Positions 13,790-27,092 of a stretch of 64,000 bases of DNA are shown in pieces. Made by a program: the position numbers and the translations under genes. The notes under the pieces were generated by a model, which saw only the letters and a list, made by a program, of their open reading frames with translations, did not search any database and had not been told where the DNA came from. The stretch is from Siphlonurus alternatus (Eukaryota > Arthropoda > Insecta > Ephemeroptera > Siphlonuridae), in contig OX463779.1 in NCBI GenBank assembly GCA_949825025.1, forward strand, positions 21,806,816 to 21,870,815, given 5' to 3'. Numbering within the stretch: position 1 is the stretch's first letter; every line of letters begins with the position of its first letter.

Positions 13790-14065
13790 ATGGGCAATCT
13801 CTCACATTGAACAACGTGAGTGACGATCCTATGGAATGAGGGGGGTTTACTCATATAGAGATGGTATAGACGGAGTTCCACTACCATGTGCAGCCCCACA
13901 AATCACGGCAAGGGTAGAATACCTCCAGCACGTCCACCGTACGACCCCTCATCACTCACCGGTGTGACGGCCCTCACCTCTCGTGATCGCAATCTTATAA
14001 TGGTGACCATCACTCCTTCACACCTCTTCTCCTCGTGATTTATGTGATGGATAGTTTCGATATAA
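13790..14065. other. GC-rich island
   Basis: Noticeably higher GC than the flanks, with TCACTCACCGGTGTGACGGCCCTCACC and several GTGA/TCAC words. Minus-strand frames of 96 and 61 codons overlap it, but neither has a recognisable domain. Possible regulatory block or exon. Confidence 0.35.
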
Positions 14066-16447
14066 AAGGAAATTAATTTTAAGAGCACTTAAAAACAAAT
14101 ATTATTATATTACGATAAATAGGGAGTTTTAAATAATTTAACTATTCATAATTTTAAATAAATTATATACTATTTTAATGGTTTTATGTTAATTTATTTA
14201 AAATATAACGTTTTAAAAGTGTGGTATAAAATGTATTTTCATTGATGTGTCTTAAAATATAATATTCTGATGTAAACAGTATAAAATTAAAATATGTAGG
14301 CTGGAGTTACGTTTAGTTCCGACAAAAACAATTTGTTTGAAACTTGTAAGATGAGAAATCTACACACAAAAAGAAAGTATAGAACAATATGTAGTGACAA
14401 ACAAAAATTTGTGAACACAATTTCTTTGTCATTCTACCCTCGGTATATTAAAATTTAAATTTTATGTGTTATAAATCGGTCACGAAAGATATCCAGGTTT
14501 CTTACTCAACACGGTTGTGTCATTGATTTCTTATAAAACGTGGTTAGTAAGAGAAATGGTTAACTTTCTTTGCGAATAATTAATAATTATAACTTTATTT
14601 TCTTTTGAACAATAAATATAATTAAATTTATAGTAAAAGCAAACGCTCTCTATTACATTAATATTTTTTATTCGTGTATCTCTTGGTGTATAAATTTTAC
14701 CTTAACTAGGAGTTACATCAGCTCAAAGCACATTCCACGTAAGGAATTTTCAAGTGGAAGGTGGGGATGTAAACACAGACAACCCTTTGTCTTGTGAACC
14801 ATAATATGTAGGTCTGGAGAACATTGGAACGTCAACAGCTATAATCACAGGCTCAGTCAATGTTATTGGAAAAATTCCTCAAACCTGTTACATCATTTTC
14901 CTGTGCCACTCCTGGAATCTTTAATGTCTTCTTCTAATCTTTGTTTTCCTTTCTTCAAATTAATTTTTTTTTAAGTCTATCATTTTCTTCATATCCATTA
15001 TACTTCCAAAATTTTGTAAATCAACTAATTTATAAAATTTCTCCCGACCCCCCTTGGTCTCTAGTTTAAATCATTCCAGATCAAAACATAATCTCAAATC
15101 AAAGTTGATGTTTTACTTGTTTATACAATTATATTTAAAATCAAACATAATTGTAAAAGAAAATATTTGTTTTTTTATAGTATGGAAACTCTTAACTTCA
15201 TCCTTCAAAGGACTTGCAAATTCACATTCGTGCACGACTTTTTGTTTTAGAAAATTCCTATTAACTTATTGCTATTACTGATTTTTTTTTTAATTTTAAA
15301 TTTTATTTAAAATTTTATTATTATTATTTTTTTTAATAAATTATTATCTTAGGTAAGTATTACACAGAATATTCTGTTTTTATTGTTATGAGTTTATATA
15401 ACTTTATATCATTAATTATGAAACACCCTCTATTTTATTCTAAAAGTTATATATTATACAAATTCAATAATAAAGTCACTATAAAAATTGTATGGTGCAC
15501 CAAGAATAAAAACTAAAAACTATAAACTTTTAAGCTCCCTATAATATGAAGCACTCGCTCCAAGTAAGCTTTTCTTCACTACTTTTCTCTTTCAAATTTA
15601 TTTTATAGTTTATGGGCATAAATATTACAAAAGACGTGAATGAAAACTTTCTAAGCTGTACTTATATTGAAAATTTGCCATGGTGTTTAGCTTAAAATTA
15701 TTTAAAAATATATGAAATAAACATCTTCAAGTGTCTATGTGGATAGTAAGTAAAGGTTGTAGTGAAGGAGTGTTTTTCTTCAAAACATTAATAAGGCTCC
15801 AAAGAGGGGGAAAGAGGTCCTTGAAAAAAATGAAGAAAGTCTATGGAAAATATTATTTAAATTTTTTCACCATTTCCACTTATTTTCGCATGTACTTGAG
15901 TGCATGGCTAATTTTAGCCTTCTCAAAAACGTAAGAAAAAGAATTTTTGCAATAAAAATTATTAAAAAAATCTTCAACATATTGCGGAATCAAAAACTCC
16001 TTTGGAGTTAGTAAAATAAGTTAAGATAAAAAAGTAATATTTTTAGTATGCTACCTGTGGCAACAGTTAGTTGGTGGTTATAACTTTATACTTTTATGTC
16101 CACACAAACTAAGTTCCTGGGGGAATTAGGAGTACTAATTTGAAACGAGAGAGTAAAGTAAACATGAAATAATTTTGTAGCGGTTGCCACTGAGCGGTGC
16201 AAAATGCTATCAGATTACCAACTCAGGCGGTTCTCTCTAGTATTTAACTACAAAGTGCTCAGAGCTAGCCTGACTGCTCGCCTTGGTGCATATGGAGATA
16301 TACAGTAAGCCACAGAATGAATCAATGACGTCACAATATTTCTGAGATCTACATTACATTATAAAATGATTATGCAAATTTTTTAAAGACTTTTCCATGT
16401 TTAATAAGCACCAATCTTTAATGAATACTGAATACGTAGGTTGATAC
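14066..16447. other. A+T-rich non-coding stretch
   Basis: No gene or element recognised. One TGACGTCA octamer occurs at 16326-16333, and a slightly GC-richer patch lies at about 16180-16310. Confidence 0.5.
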
Positions 16448-16451
16448 TTAA

Positions 16452-16789
16452 AGGGATACAGGCCTCAAATTACAAATTAGACAGACATAAAGTGTTGCTC
16501 GAGTTTATAATAAACATTCGTATTATTTTTACATGCGCGCGGTGCGACTGTGCGAAGTCTCGCTACAAAGAAAGTCCTTGCTGACGTCACAACTCACAGC
16601 TGGCACCGATTAGCATTGAGTTGTGACGTCATCAAGGACTTCATGACGTCATCAAGGACTAAATTTCTTACTTTGAACTGTGACTTCGCACGGATGCATC
16701 ACGCGTGGAAAAAAATGATGCGAATGTTGATTATTTACTCTAAACCCACTTGGTGACTATCTAATTTGCAATTTGAGGCCTGTATGCCT
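16452..16789. mobile_element. 338-bp palindromic MITE with TTAA duplication and three CRE octamers
   Basis: Inverted termini AGGGATACAGGCCTCAAATT / AATTTGAGGCCTGTATGCCT are flanked by TTAA on both sides (16448-16451, 16790-16793). TTAA duplications are typical of piggyBac and Kolobok elements; a 3-bp TTA/TAA reading is also possible. The centre carries AAGTCCTTG and three TGACGTCA palindromes (16582, 16624, 16644). It has no coding capacity; the 68-codon frame is an arm artefact. Confidence 0.85.
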
Positions 16790-16793
16790 TTAA

Positions 16794-19518
16794 GGTAAAA
16801 AAAAAATTACGAAAAAAAAATGGATGTGTGAAATCTTGTGAAATCTTAAAAAATGATTTTTATGCATTTGAATAAAAAAAATGTTATTTATTAAGTACCA
16901 TATATCAATTCATTTTTTACTTCAGTTCAGCCCTATATTATTGTATATAGACTTGTTACATGTAAATATAAAACATCTTCTCTCTTCAGTCTCTCTTGAT
17001 TTGTGATTACTTGAGGGAAAAGAGTATAAAGAGTGGGGGGAAAAACGTTTATCGAGGCAATCTTGGTGATGAGTACCATGATTGTTTATTCATGGGCACT
17101 CTGAGGTTTTAGTTTAGTGCGGTCACCACCAGAGGGAACCATAATCTACTATGTCTAGCTCTCAGATGTTACTTTTTTTATATCTTTATGAAGATATGAA
17201 ACTTGTCGATATATCAATATATAGGGCAGTTTACGCTATACGTCATGTCCCTATATAAATAGACTAGTTGAAAAATTACGTTTTATCTCATCCTTTACAC
17301 GTCTAAACTTAATCTTATTACGTATTTTTACTTAAAAAACACATTTTATTTTTTCCTCACTCAAAGTGAGGATAGAATGATGTAGACAATTTTCTAACAT
17401 TTTCTCCTCAGTTATAGGAAATAAGACGTAAAATCGTTTTTTTTTTTTTTTTTTTTTTTGTCCTATTTTTTCCTCAAAAATGGTGCAAAATAGGAGGAAA
17501 AAATATGAGGAGAGACGTTGAAATTTAATTAAACATGAAAATTATTTCAACTCGCGTGTGTTCTTGGAGATTCAGATTATTTAACAAACAAAATTTATTT
17601 TTCACAATAATGAATTAATAAAACTATTTTTGTCTAGTTTTTTCATGACTCTTATATAAACTTTTCTTGATTTTTATGACCTTTAATTTTTCTCTTCGCG
17701 TTGTATCTCTCTTACACACAAAAAAGTCAACTCTGAGCTACATGACATAACCCTATAAACTAGCACGTTTATGTGACCTTTTAGCAATCCAGTCTGTGTG
17801 ACTCCACAGACGACGACAGAGTGATGGGTATCCGTCATTAATCCACCATCAGTAACTTTACTGTAGCCATTCAATATTATCATCGTCGCATTGATGACAG
17901 AACGTGATTCAGCAAAATGTCACGAGACTTTGCAATAAATAGCAATCAACTATATCTCTTCCATAATATCAATAGCCCTCATAATATATAAAATCAGTTC
18001 AGAAGCAAATATAAAATATATTTTGTATGTACAGCATTCATAAATTTATTACAAAAGTTATACTATACATAATGTTATATATATGCTATATTGCTTGAAA
18101 AAAAAAATGTTCGATCATGAATGAAAATGTCCCAAGCATAGTTTTCAATCATTTAAATTGATAAAATTATCCAGATGTATTGATTTATATGTTTTAGCGA
18201 TTAGCAATTTAATAAACTAGCAATTCAAAGCCGGCTATAGAAAATTATCATTTCAATAGTCAAACATATCGAAGCAAAATCTGTCATTAATATAATGACA
18301 TATTATTCTAAGTACAATTAAAATTGTTATCGTCCTTAAAAAAGTTAAGCTCAATATTACAATCACAACATACGCGTTTTGTTTTTTATTACTTTTTTAC
18401 CTTTTTTAGGTGTGTGACATTTGGAATAATCAAAATTATTTTAATATATATTTATTTTAAATATACTTTGAAAAGAAAAATTGTACAGGAGCATTACGTT
18501 TTCTGTTCCATTTATAATTGAAACGGAATAATATATGAAGATTTCAAATTATATAAATTCTTTTTGACAATCATTAACCATTATACATAAAATTCGTCCA
18601 TATTATAAGAATTATTGCCAGAAAGATTTAAGAAAGTGCACTAAGTTTATTTATTTTCCTTCATCCATTCACGTTCATTCTTTTTCTTTTATTACAATTT
18701 TTTATTTTTTATATTAATAACATTACTCATGAGGAATTTAATTTAAAACTAAGATTTTTTTCTCTTTATTTAGTTTTATTATTTTTCTTAATATTTTAAG
18801 TGCTGTTTCATTCCAGACTTCAAATTAATATAAATTAATGTTTATATATAAATAACTCACACACTTTTCTTTACTGATTTTTTTTTTTAAAAGTAATAAA
18901 ACCGTTTTTGAAGTAGAAAAGTTATATTAAATTTTACACTTGGGAGATACAGAGACAAAACAAACTTTCATAAAACCAACATATTATTATTTATATACCT
19001 TAATGCTTCTAAAACCATTTAAAAGTTGGTTATATCGAATTACACAACAACTCAAGTCATTAAAGCTAATAACTGACTTGATATTAGATGATTTCCTTAC
19101 TGTTTTGTGTTTCAATGATGTTCTTTTTTGTTCATATCTAGATATAATGAGTTTAATTTGATGTTAATGCGGCTGAGTACCGTAAAGACGGGGGGAAGGA
19201 AGGGGGTAATGCAATATCCCTCCTCCTCCAGCAATAAAACTCTTGATGATATTTTCGCTTTATGGCATTAAAAGCAGAGTAACACTTTCCCAACTAATTT
19301 TCAGCTCGTTATAAAACGTAATAAAAACCACGCACCTTCTTTAATTTTTTTAATGATATTTTATAATTATCTAGTATACAATTCTCGTTATAAAATTTAC
19401 TTCACCCTGGTGGGTATGCAACTTGTTCTACATTTTCAATTTATGTTAACTAACGTCTAGTTTTGGATCATGCAACTACCATATATACCCATCGATATGG
19501 ATTCTTGGTTGCATTTTA
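16794..19518. other. A+T-rich stretch with a poly-T run
   Basis: Poly-T at 17437-17459 lies between two TCCTC/GAGGA-rich patches, which form a loose inverted repeat at about 17340-17520. CCACCAGAGGGA at 17126-17137 resembles a CTCF core. A copy of the dispersed TATGCAACTTGTTC motif lies at 19408-19435. No genes recognised. Confidence 0.45.
17126..17137 (+). promoter_or_regulatory. CTCF-like core CCACCAGAGGGA
   Basis: Matches the CTCF core pattern CCASYAGRKGGC at all but the last base. A motif match only; no insulator context can be shown. Confidence 0.2.
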
Positions 19519-19521
19519 TTA

Positions 19522-19656
19522 AGCCGGTATTACACCATACAATTTTTTTAACTATTGCATACAATTTTTCCTTACAATATCACTTGAACTCCATTTGTTT
19601 GCATGAAGATGAAATTTTCTTGCAAGGAAAAATTGTATGATGGTGTAATACCGGCT
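19522..19656. mobile_element. 135-bp palindromic MITE, AGCCGGTATTACACCAT termini, TTA duplication
   Basis: The left arm AGCCGGTATTACACCATACA and right arm TGATGGTGTAATACCGGCT are inverted repeats flanked by TTA (19519-19521, 19657-19659). The internal part CTTGAACTCCATTTGTTTGCATG is shared with the copy at 22289-22396. The 3-bp TTA duplication suggests a PIF/Harbinger-type non-autonomous element. Confidence 0.85.
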
Positions 19657-19659
19657 TTA

Positions 19660-20929
19660 CATGATGTATAGAAAATTATGTACTTGCATTGTATAGATAT
19701 TGATAGACCTAGTTAAGCTGCTTATGTATATAATGAATGACTTATGAAGCCAAATGCTGTATACGTATGAACAAATCGCGACAGAATGGATTTTACCCTG
19801 CATGATTTGCTGATTTGTTGCTCCAAAATACAAAGGGATGCATATTTGTAATTTTAAGGGAAGTAAAAAGAGCACTCATTCCATCTATCCCAAAAATTGT
19901 TGTAGTTCGTCACACCTGTATTGGCTGCGTGATATCGTCCACAAACAGGGCAGGAGTGGTGTTTGTGTTATAAGAAATGTCTTCCAAGTTGTTTCAAGCT
20001 GATTTTGAGTTTTTCGAGTGCATATTTTTCCCTTATAAAAATCTTTAAGGACATGCGATTTTTATGTTTCATTTTGTTCCAACAGTTAAAACATATAATA
20101 TATCTGAAAAAAAAAAAATGAATTTCAATATTTAAACATAACAATTTCATCCAAATGAACATAATTCACTAAATAGTACCTTCTTCAGTTAAGATATATA
20201 GAACTCTTTAGGTAAGATAAACTATACTAAAATTCTGATTAATACGAGGTAATAAATGCAAAACTCCTAAGCAACTGCATTAATTAATATTGATGAGCTC
20301 TCGTTGTTTCCACTGTTCCTAGCTGCTGCTCGTTACTCATGTTTAGTGGATTCTGTTCCATTTTAATGCAAAACCATGTCCTGGAGAATGGGAATATGAA
20401 CACTTCGGTAATGACGCGTACAGTATCTTCTATATTGCTCTAGCAAAATCCCTTTGAAATTTTAATAGAAATACCGGTTAATTTACATTAGGTGATGTGC
20501 CATATAAATTCATGTACTATCAGAAAGAAAATCAAAGTTATAATTTATAATTAATTTTTAAATTTATGTATAGAATTAAAAAAATATATATACTTTCTTA
20601 AATAATTAAGGTAGTGTTTCAATTAATTATTTAATTTTGTTTAATTGATAGTACAACAAAATATTATAATCTGTCATAATTTTAGTTCAAGAAAATTAAA
20701 TAATATAATACATTTTAAAATTAAAAATAACATATATATGTGGTTTAAAATGTCTATTGTTAATAATACTACAATCTAAACATTCCAAACAAAGTACTTT
20801 AATCATGGGTAATGACCCAGAATTGAAAAAAGACTCATGAATTCAGCATATTTGGTACAATTTTATACATATAATGGATTTGTAAAGCTAAGGCTCTTAT
20901 CTAGTGCTCTATATTATAACTACTATATT
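19660..20929. other. A+T-rich non-coding stretch
   Basis: No coding or repeat structure recognised. A GC-richer patch at about 20290-20430 has CTAGCTGCTGCTCG and GTAATGACGCG. Confidence 0.45.
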
Positions 20930-21240
20930 GAATACTAAAAGAGAGAGAACTGAAAGGATCGGTCTTAATATGGCGGTCTGGGAGATTAATATGACTCCTT
21001 GTTCGGCGGCATCGCGCGGAGCTAGAGTAGGGAATAGGGGGCGCGCCCGCATGGGTATATGGCCCAATGTGCTGATGTGAACTGGCTTTGAGCCGCCACC
21101 ACCCTTTTCATGTCTCCTTGTACCACCTCCCAATTAGCAAGACGCCCGTGTGACTTCTCTCTCATATCATCTCTTTGTACACACGTTCTGCCTGCAAGCT
21201 GCTTAAATCTTTGCTCCATTAGCAGCTTACTCCTAAGTCT
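20930..21240. other. GC-rich island
   Basis: About 300 bases of higher GC, including GGGGGCGCGCCCGCATGGG, ATATGGCCCAATG and GAGCCGCCACCACCC. Overlapping frames on both strands (65-83 codons) have no known domain. It could be a promoter, a conserved non-coding block or an exon; sequence alone does not decide. Confidence 0.4.
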
Positions 21241-21570
21241 GTTCCTTTCAACCGAAATCCAACTTAATTTTATGACTCATGAATGCATTCCCGATCTTTG
21301 TAAAAATAAATATTTTATCAGAAAGTCTATATGTATAAAGAGAAAATGGATTATTATTTAAATAAACTTTAATAATAGTAATGACAAAAAAGCGTATTTT
21401 AAATTATATAATTAATGGAAAAAATTTTTGCTAAAATATTTAGTAAAATTACCATATATTGTACTATTCTACTCATTGATAATTAAATTAATTAAAACAG
21501 ATTTGTAATAATTTAATAAACTTGTTTTCATACTATAATATTAACCCAAGGTATATTTTGCTATACGCTA

Positions 21571-21832
21571 TACCAAGAGAGTGGGGTGGGGGGAGGGGGG
21601 AGGGGTCGAAACAACCCGCTATTTAAATCACATGTTTAAAAAAAATTGAAGTTTTTTCTCACTGTTTATTTATTTCTTTTTATTTTTATTTTCTTTTTTA
21701 CATAAGTACATTGCTGAGTGGCTAACTAAGGGTTATAAATCTGTCCATGAGCAGTAGTTCACACTTTTTTCTCTGTTTAAAAGAGGTACGGGTCGTCTCG
21801 TCCCCCCGCCCCCCTCCCTTGGTAATGCTATA
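21571..21832. repeat. foldback with G-tract and C-tract arms; G-quadruplex candidate
   Basis: The left arm CTATACCAAGAGAG is followed by four G-tracts of 4-6 bases joined by single T or A bases (21583-21605). The right arm has the complementary C-tracts (about 21801-21819) and CCCTTGGTAATGCTATAG. GTCGAAACAACCCG and CGGGTCGTCTCG also pair. It may be a small palindromic MITE; no duplication was clear. Confidence 0.6.
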
Positions 21833-22288
21833 GAGTTAAAATAATAGGAAATTGTTTTGTTTGCAGCATGTACGCGCTGTTCTACACAATTAGACTTAAA
21901 ATGAAATATGACGCCATCTTCTCACAACCAACTTTTGTACAAAAAACAGAACGAATCGGAAACTAACAGAATTAAATTTGTAACAGAAAAATACTAAGAA
22001 AATCTCTTCAAGTCTGATTATTTCCCCAGTGAACATCATTTTCCCCTAAGTTTCCAAGTTTCCTTGTTGTCCTTGTCTTTTGTTGTTAAATCATACGAAT
22101 ATAATATTTCTTGGATAATATTACTGTATATTATAATATATAATCTGTTATTTCATTAGAATTACAAGATTTTTATATGAAAGACGACATTTTTTCAATG
22201 AAAATTACATAATTAATTCTAAAGAAGAGAGTGGAATTGTTATTTTTTGCCTTTTTTCCCTCACATTATAATTTGATACTTGACACTA
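21833..22288. other. A+T-rich non-coding stretch
   Basis: Nothing recognised. Confidence 0.5.
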
Positions 22289-22396
22289 GTAAAAAAATTG
22301 TTTGGTGAAAATTTCCTTGAACTCCATTTGTTTGTATGGAGATGAGATTTTCTTCAAGAAAAAATTGTATGCAAAATTTATCGTGTAATTCCGGCT
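22289..22396. mobile_element. degraded second copy of the AGCCGG MITE
   Basis: Shares CTTGAACTCCATTTGTTTG, GAGATGAGATTTTCTT and AAAAATTGTATG with the copy at 19522. It ends in GTGTAATTCCGGCT followed by TAA. The left terminus is eroded. Confidence 0.65.
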
Positions 22397-22869
22397 TAAT
22401 ATAATTATATACATTTCAGTACACGTACGTGCGAAATATTGGTCTTTGAAGAAATAAAAGCGATATTAATAGCATAAATTGTTTTACTATAATTTATTAA
22501 AACAAAACATTAAATTTATGCTTCAATATTAATTATCGACTGTTTTGTTTTCACATAATTTGGTTTTCAGAGAACTTATGAGAGCGATAAGACATAAAAA
22601 AGTAAGTTTTACCATTTCATGTGATATGTTTACTTTAAGCTTTATAACGAGTCTAAAAACTTTTAACCAAATGAATAATTGTTTGGCCCAAGCATATAAA
22701 ATATTATTATTTATAGTTTACATGGCATTATAACTACAATCTTGAAATTGATCAACAATTATAGCAATTATTTATTTAATGTCTACAAATTCTATAGTAT
22801 AAGAAGTCATTATTTATTTCTTTAAAAAAATACGAAAATATCAAGCCTTCTTTTTTATGACTTCACCCA
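22397..22869. other. A+T-rich non-coding stretch
   Basis: Nothing recognised. Confidence 0.5.
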
Positions 22870-23150
22870 TGATGTGGTCAGTGGCTGTGACGTCATCATT
22901 TGAGCAACAGGTTGCGTGCAAGTAAGGCGCACACAACTGCGATAGTTGCATGCAGTCACCCGCAAAAACTTGGCTTGGAATAACCAGCTTAGGAAGGTCG
23001 TCGACAAGTAGGTGATGGCGACCGAGCGGAAAATGACCAAGCTGCCACGAGACTGCTAAGGGAGAAGAGCACGCAACTTAAGCAATCTTCGCTGGTGCCG
23101 GCAACTATAACTGTCCACCGGAGACATGCTGTGGAAAGAAAATCTAAAAC
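22870..23150. other. GC-rich island with a TGACGTCA site
   Basis: GC-richer block with TGACGTCA (22888-22895), AGGTCGTCGACAAG and TGGTGCCGGCAAC. It has no palindromic arms, so it is not one of the MITE families. Candidate promoter or enhancer; no exon identified. Confidence 0.4.
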
Positions 23151-23513
23151 GGGCAGTAAACTACCAGATCTGCCTGCTTGATATTTTTATTTTTTCTAAG
23201 GTTGTTTTGCTTTCTTTTATATCAAAATAAAAAATATCTGGTTCTTTTAATATTTCCTTTCTTTTTATTTTCGTATCCATTAATTGACTTTTTCAATTTT
23301 TTATGCTTTGAAGCTTTTATATTTTTCTCTTGGAATTTTTATATAATAACAAAAAAATATAAATTCATTTGCTTTGATGTATGGTTTTTATGACTGTGGA
23401 CATCAACGAAGAAACTTATGACTCAAAAACCAGTCAACATGACTATGAAGTTGGGGTAATTCATGTTATCATGTACTTTTTGATATCTTTATAAGAAAAC
23501 TACATTATATCAC
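23151..23513. other. T-rich non-coding stretch
   Basis: A T-rich strand gives a 71-codon Phe/Leu-rich frame that reads as compositional noise. Confidence 0.5.
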
Positions 23514-23635
23514 TCGTCGCCTTAGAAAATTCCCCTCTTGTAGCCTTGTGAATCATTAATCATCATATCCTGTGTTATTCTTACGGGGCAAGGTGACTAA
23601 CAAGGCTGCATATAGGGAAATTTTCCGAGGCGACG
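23514..23635. mobile_element. 122-bp palindromic MITE, CTCGTCGCC termini
   Basis: The left arm CTCGTCGCCTTAGAAAATTC pairs with GAAATTTTCCGAGGCGACGA; inner TGTAGCCTTGTGA pairs with AACAAGGCTGCA. The inner part resembles the palindrome at 52579-52691. No clear duplication. Confidence 0.75.
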
Positions 23636-26600
23636 ACTGTACTGTAAAAACACAATTCATGTACCTAGAAATGTTGAAAAATGAATAAAATATCATTAAA
23701 TTTATTCTAATTTTATTATAATTATAATATTAAAGTACAGCACAGTGAATTTCAAAAGATATTTAACTGTTTACATAATTTGACAATCTCATTAATTATG
23801 TAGTGTACTCTGATGATTCTATAATAGTTAACCTTACATTATAATTATTATTTTAATCTGCCATGACGAATATTAATTTAAACGAAGTAAAGCTTCAAGT
23901 TTCAATATTTACGTTTATGAGATAATCGGCAGCCAACTTTTTAATCAAAATTATTTTATTGAATCAACCTATGCCCACTTAATCTGTGATGCATAGAAAT
24001 GCTGGTAAATTAGAAAGCACACTTTAATTTTTTTTTAAATGATTATAATGCTTCTAAAAGTTATAATACGTTTAATAGCAAAAGCTATTGTTAAAAAATT
24101 TAATGGTACTTCGATATTTGTTGCATTCATATTTTCTACCCCCCCTACCCCTCACACCGCCCCCTACCTCCCCCCTACAGTGTTGTATTTTTTATATTGA
24201 ATAAACATGGTATTTTGACATCCAATTATATTTTACGGTCCTTTTTATATTATGTAATGTATTTTATATTGTCAATGTAAATATTGAATATTTAAATATT
24301 ATGCTCAACAAACAAAGAAGGTATTTGAAAAGGAAAATGGGATGTCTCAGTATACTTATTCTCTTTTTTCTTGATACCTGAGTAAATCAATTCAAAGCCT
24401 AAAGCTTTATACGTATTATACTATAGTCTATATTTCAGGAGTAATTTAAACTATTGAAACTTAAGGAGCAGCAACCTAACTCGATCTTTATATAGACCTA
24501 TTTGGCTTAAGTTTAAAGTTAAATGGGCAGATATCATGAAAATTAAGAAGACTTTAACCCTATAGGTTACTTATTAAATGAAAACTTCAATAATTTAACT
24601 TGTTTTTTACTGTTCGTTACCTCGGAATGTATTATAAAATAGTAGCCGCAATTTGAACAATTGCATTGTGGATAAGCAACCAGCTGTACATTTAGCATTG
24701 AATATTTGGTATAATGTGACACTTTGGTATTACAAGAATGTGACAGATAGATATATAAAATTGTTGCATATACCTGAAAAAGCGTATCAATAGACATTAT
24801 AATATGTTAATGAGAGAGCACAGTTGAGTAAGTATAATTGTAGAAATGTTGCAATATTCACCAAAGATCTGATTGCATCCGTAATGTTTTATACTGAATT
24901 CTACTGATGTTTATATACTAAAAAGAGGATTTTGTGACCCATAAAGCTGTGGTTGAATAAACATACATTGCACCTCCTCTTGTTTGTCTTTTTCAGCTTA
25001 CATTTAAGGTGAATGTTTACGTTTGCACCCCATACAGTAAAGTTTCCTTCCGATTCCGCTCCACTAAACTTCTTTCTACAGCTTTCTCTTACCCTCCATC
25101 GCAACTAGAAAGACCTGCTTGAGTGCATTCTCGGTACCTCATCAATATAACGGTGGCTTTCGATGGAGTGTGGTAAAGCGAGCAAGAAAGTCATGAAAAT
25201 ATAAATGGTAGCAGTTTCAAGTTGTCGAGTCACACCAATATACGGAGATTTTTTAAATATATCTGCTGCATTAGTTTATTGTTCTGTTTATTACTGTTTA
25301 GAGAGAGGTAGAGAGAGAAAGCATTCATGATTCTTCCTTCCAGATTTACTCCACTTAGCATTGATAGAGCTTCTCTCACATCACACACAAACACACATGC
25401 AAATGCAAACTTTCACTGTTACTCTGAAAACTAATAACCTAAATTCATTTCAATTTTTTTGTTTTCTATTTTTTTCTACTTTGATATTAAATGTATAAAT
25501 AACTTTCTGTTACAACAAATTTATATATAAAATATATGAACACACACATTATAAGGAAAATGATATAATATTCCTGTATAGTATAATTTATTTTTTAACC
25601 AAAAACTTTTGAAACTTTAAATAGAATTCTCTTGTATTTTCAGTTTCAATTTAAAAAATAAATATAATAAGTACTGTTAAATATATTTAATGCTTTAATA
25701 CAAAAACTTTTCCTCGTATGTAAAATGATATTTCCAACGTTTTTGTTTGTTTCTTTGTTAAAAACTTATTTCACTAAAAACAAGTTAAATAATTTAATTT
25801 GAAGACAATTTAATATATTTAAGAAAAGTTAGTTATATAACATAACACTAAAAAAAATATGTATATAAATATGATATATAGTTATTCTGTATATTTTTAT
25901 TTCAGTTCCACAAATGTTGTCCCATTCAATGTGTATTTCATTCGCATAGAGATTCAGGTAATTATAAGAAAACCTTCAGCTGTTGTACAGTATATACTGT
26001 AGAGTTAATGCAATAATCACCACTAGAAAACTACCAAAACAAATCACTTACATGTATTTCGTTTTTTCCTACAAAATCAGCTATTTATTTTATTGAATAA
26101 TTTATTATTCATTAATAAATAAATATATAAAATTCTTTATTTATTTTCTCGTGATAATTTAAAGAGTCAAGTACAAAAATCATAATACACAAAATATGTA
26201 AATATATATTTTGTTATTTATATTAATTTATTATATTCAAAAATTTAAAATAAAAACAATTGAGCCATTTTTTTAAAGTTACTGATGAGAATTCTATCTG
26301 ATATACTTATACTTAATTGAGTTGTTACGCTTCAATCCATACACTAACTGTTTGACTTGGCATGTTAAAAAAAAATCCCAAAAAAACATTCAGACAACTT
26401 CAGCTGCTTCCGAGAAACGGATACAATTTCTCCATTTATCATGAGACTTTCAAAACGTCAATCATTATAAAATGTGACAAAGCGCTCAAAAGCAAAAAGA
26501 GCAGAGCAGAACTTATTATATTTATAATTAAAAATATTATCAAAGCATTTGATATTTTTTAAACTTCAGAAACATACGCTATTGCAATATTTTTTATTTC

Positions 26601-26880
26601 ATGTCAGTAATAAAAGGGATGAAAATTTAGTTCCAACAAATCAAATCTACCTTTGGTGTACAGAAAATATCGTTATAATTATATAGCATACAGGTGATAA
26701 CGATTATAAATATTAAATTACATGTCATGTTTGTATTTGGGTACAAAAAGTAATGGAAATTTAAAATATTATTTTGTAAAGAAAAGCAATTTAAAGAAGG
26801 TAATTAAAACATTAGCAATTTCATCATTTTAATATAATGTGTAATGTGAATTTAAAAATACGGATTAAAGTGTAATTATA
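23636..26880. other. A+T-rich stretch with a C-rich patch
   Basis: Contains a C-rich tract (about 24136-24178) with four runs of four to six C, a possible quadruplex on the minus strand. A GC-richer patch lies at about 25010-25200. Otherwise low-complexity A+T sequence with no gene recognised. Confidence 0.45.
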
Positions 26881-26881
26881 A

Positions 26882-27091
26882 AGGTGGATTCAGATGGCGA
26901 TTTTTACCATGCGACGCGACGCGAATAATGCGCACTTGCTGTAACATCAATTGGCGGCCATATTGGGCGATTAAAAGAAAAAGAGCATCGTAATTAACGC
27001 GATTACCGGCGAATTCGCCTCCGCATAGAATTTCACAGCTTTTACGTTAAAATCGCGCCGCGTCGTCGTTGCCGCCCATGAAAATCCACCT
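26882..27091 (-). mobile_element. second copy of the GC-rich AGGTGGA MITE, inverted
   Basis: Reverse complement of the element at 12416-12615 with small differences: AGGTGGATTCAGATGGCGA at one end and CATGAAAATCCACCT at the other. The same TTTTACCATGCGACGCGACG and CATATTGGGCGATTAAAAG blocks are present. Flanks are TAA on the left and TTA on the right, fitting a TWA target with one changed base. Confidence 0.85.
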
Positions 27092-27092
27092 T

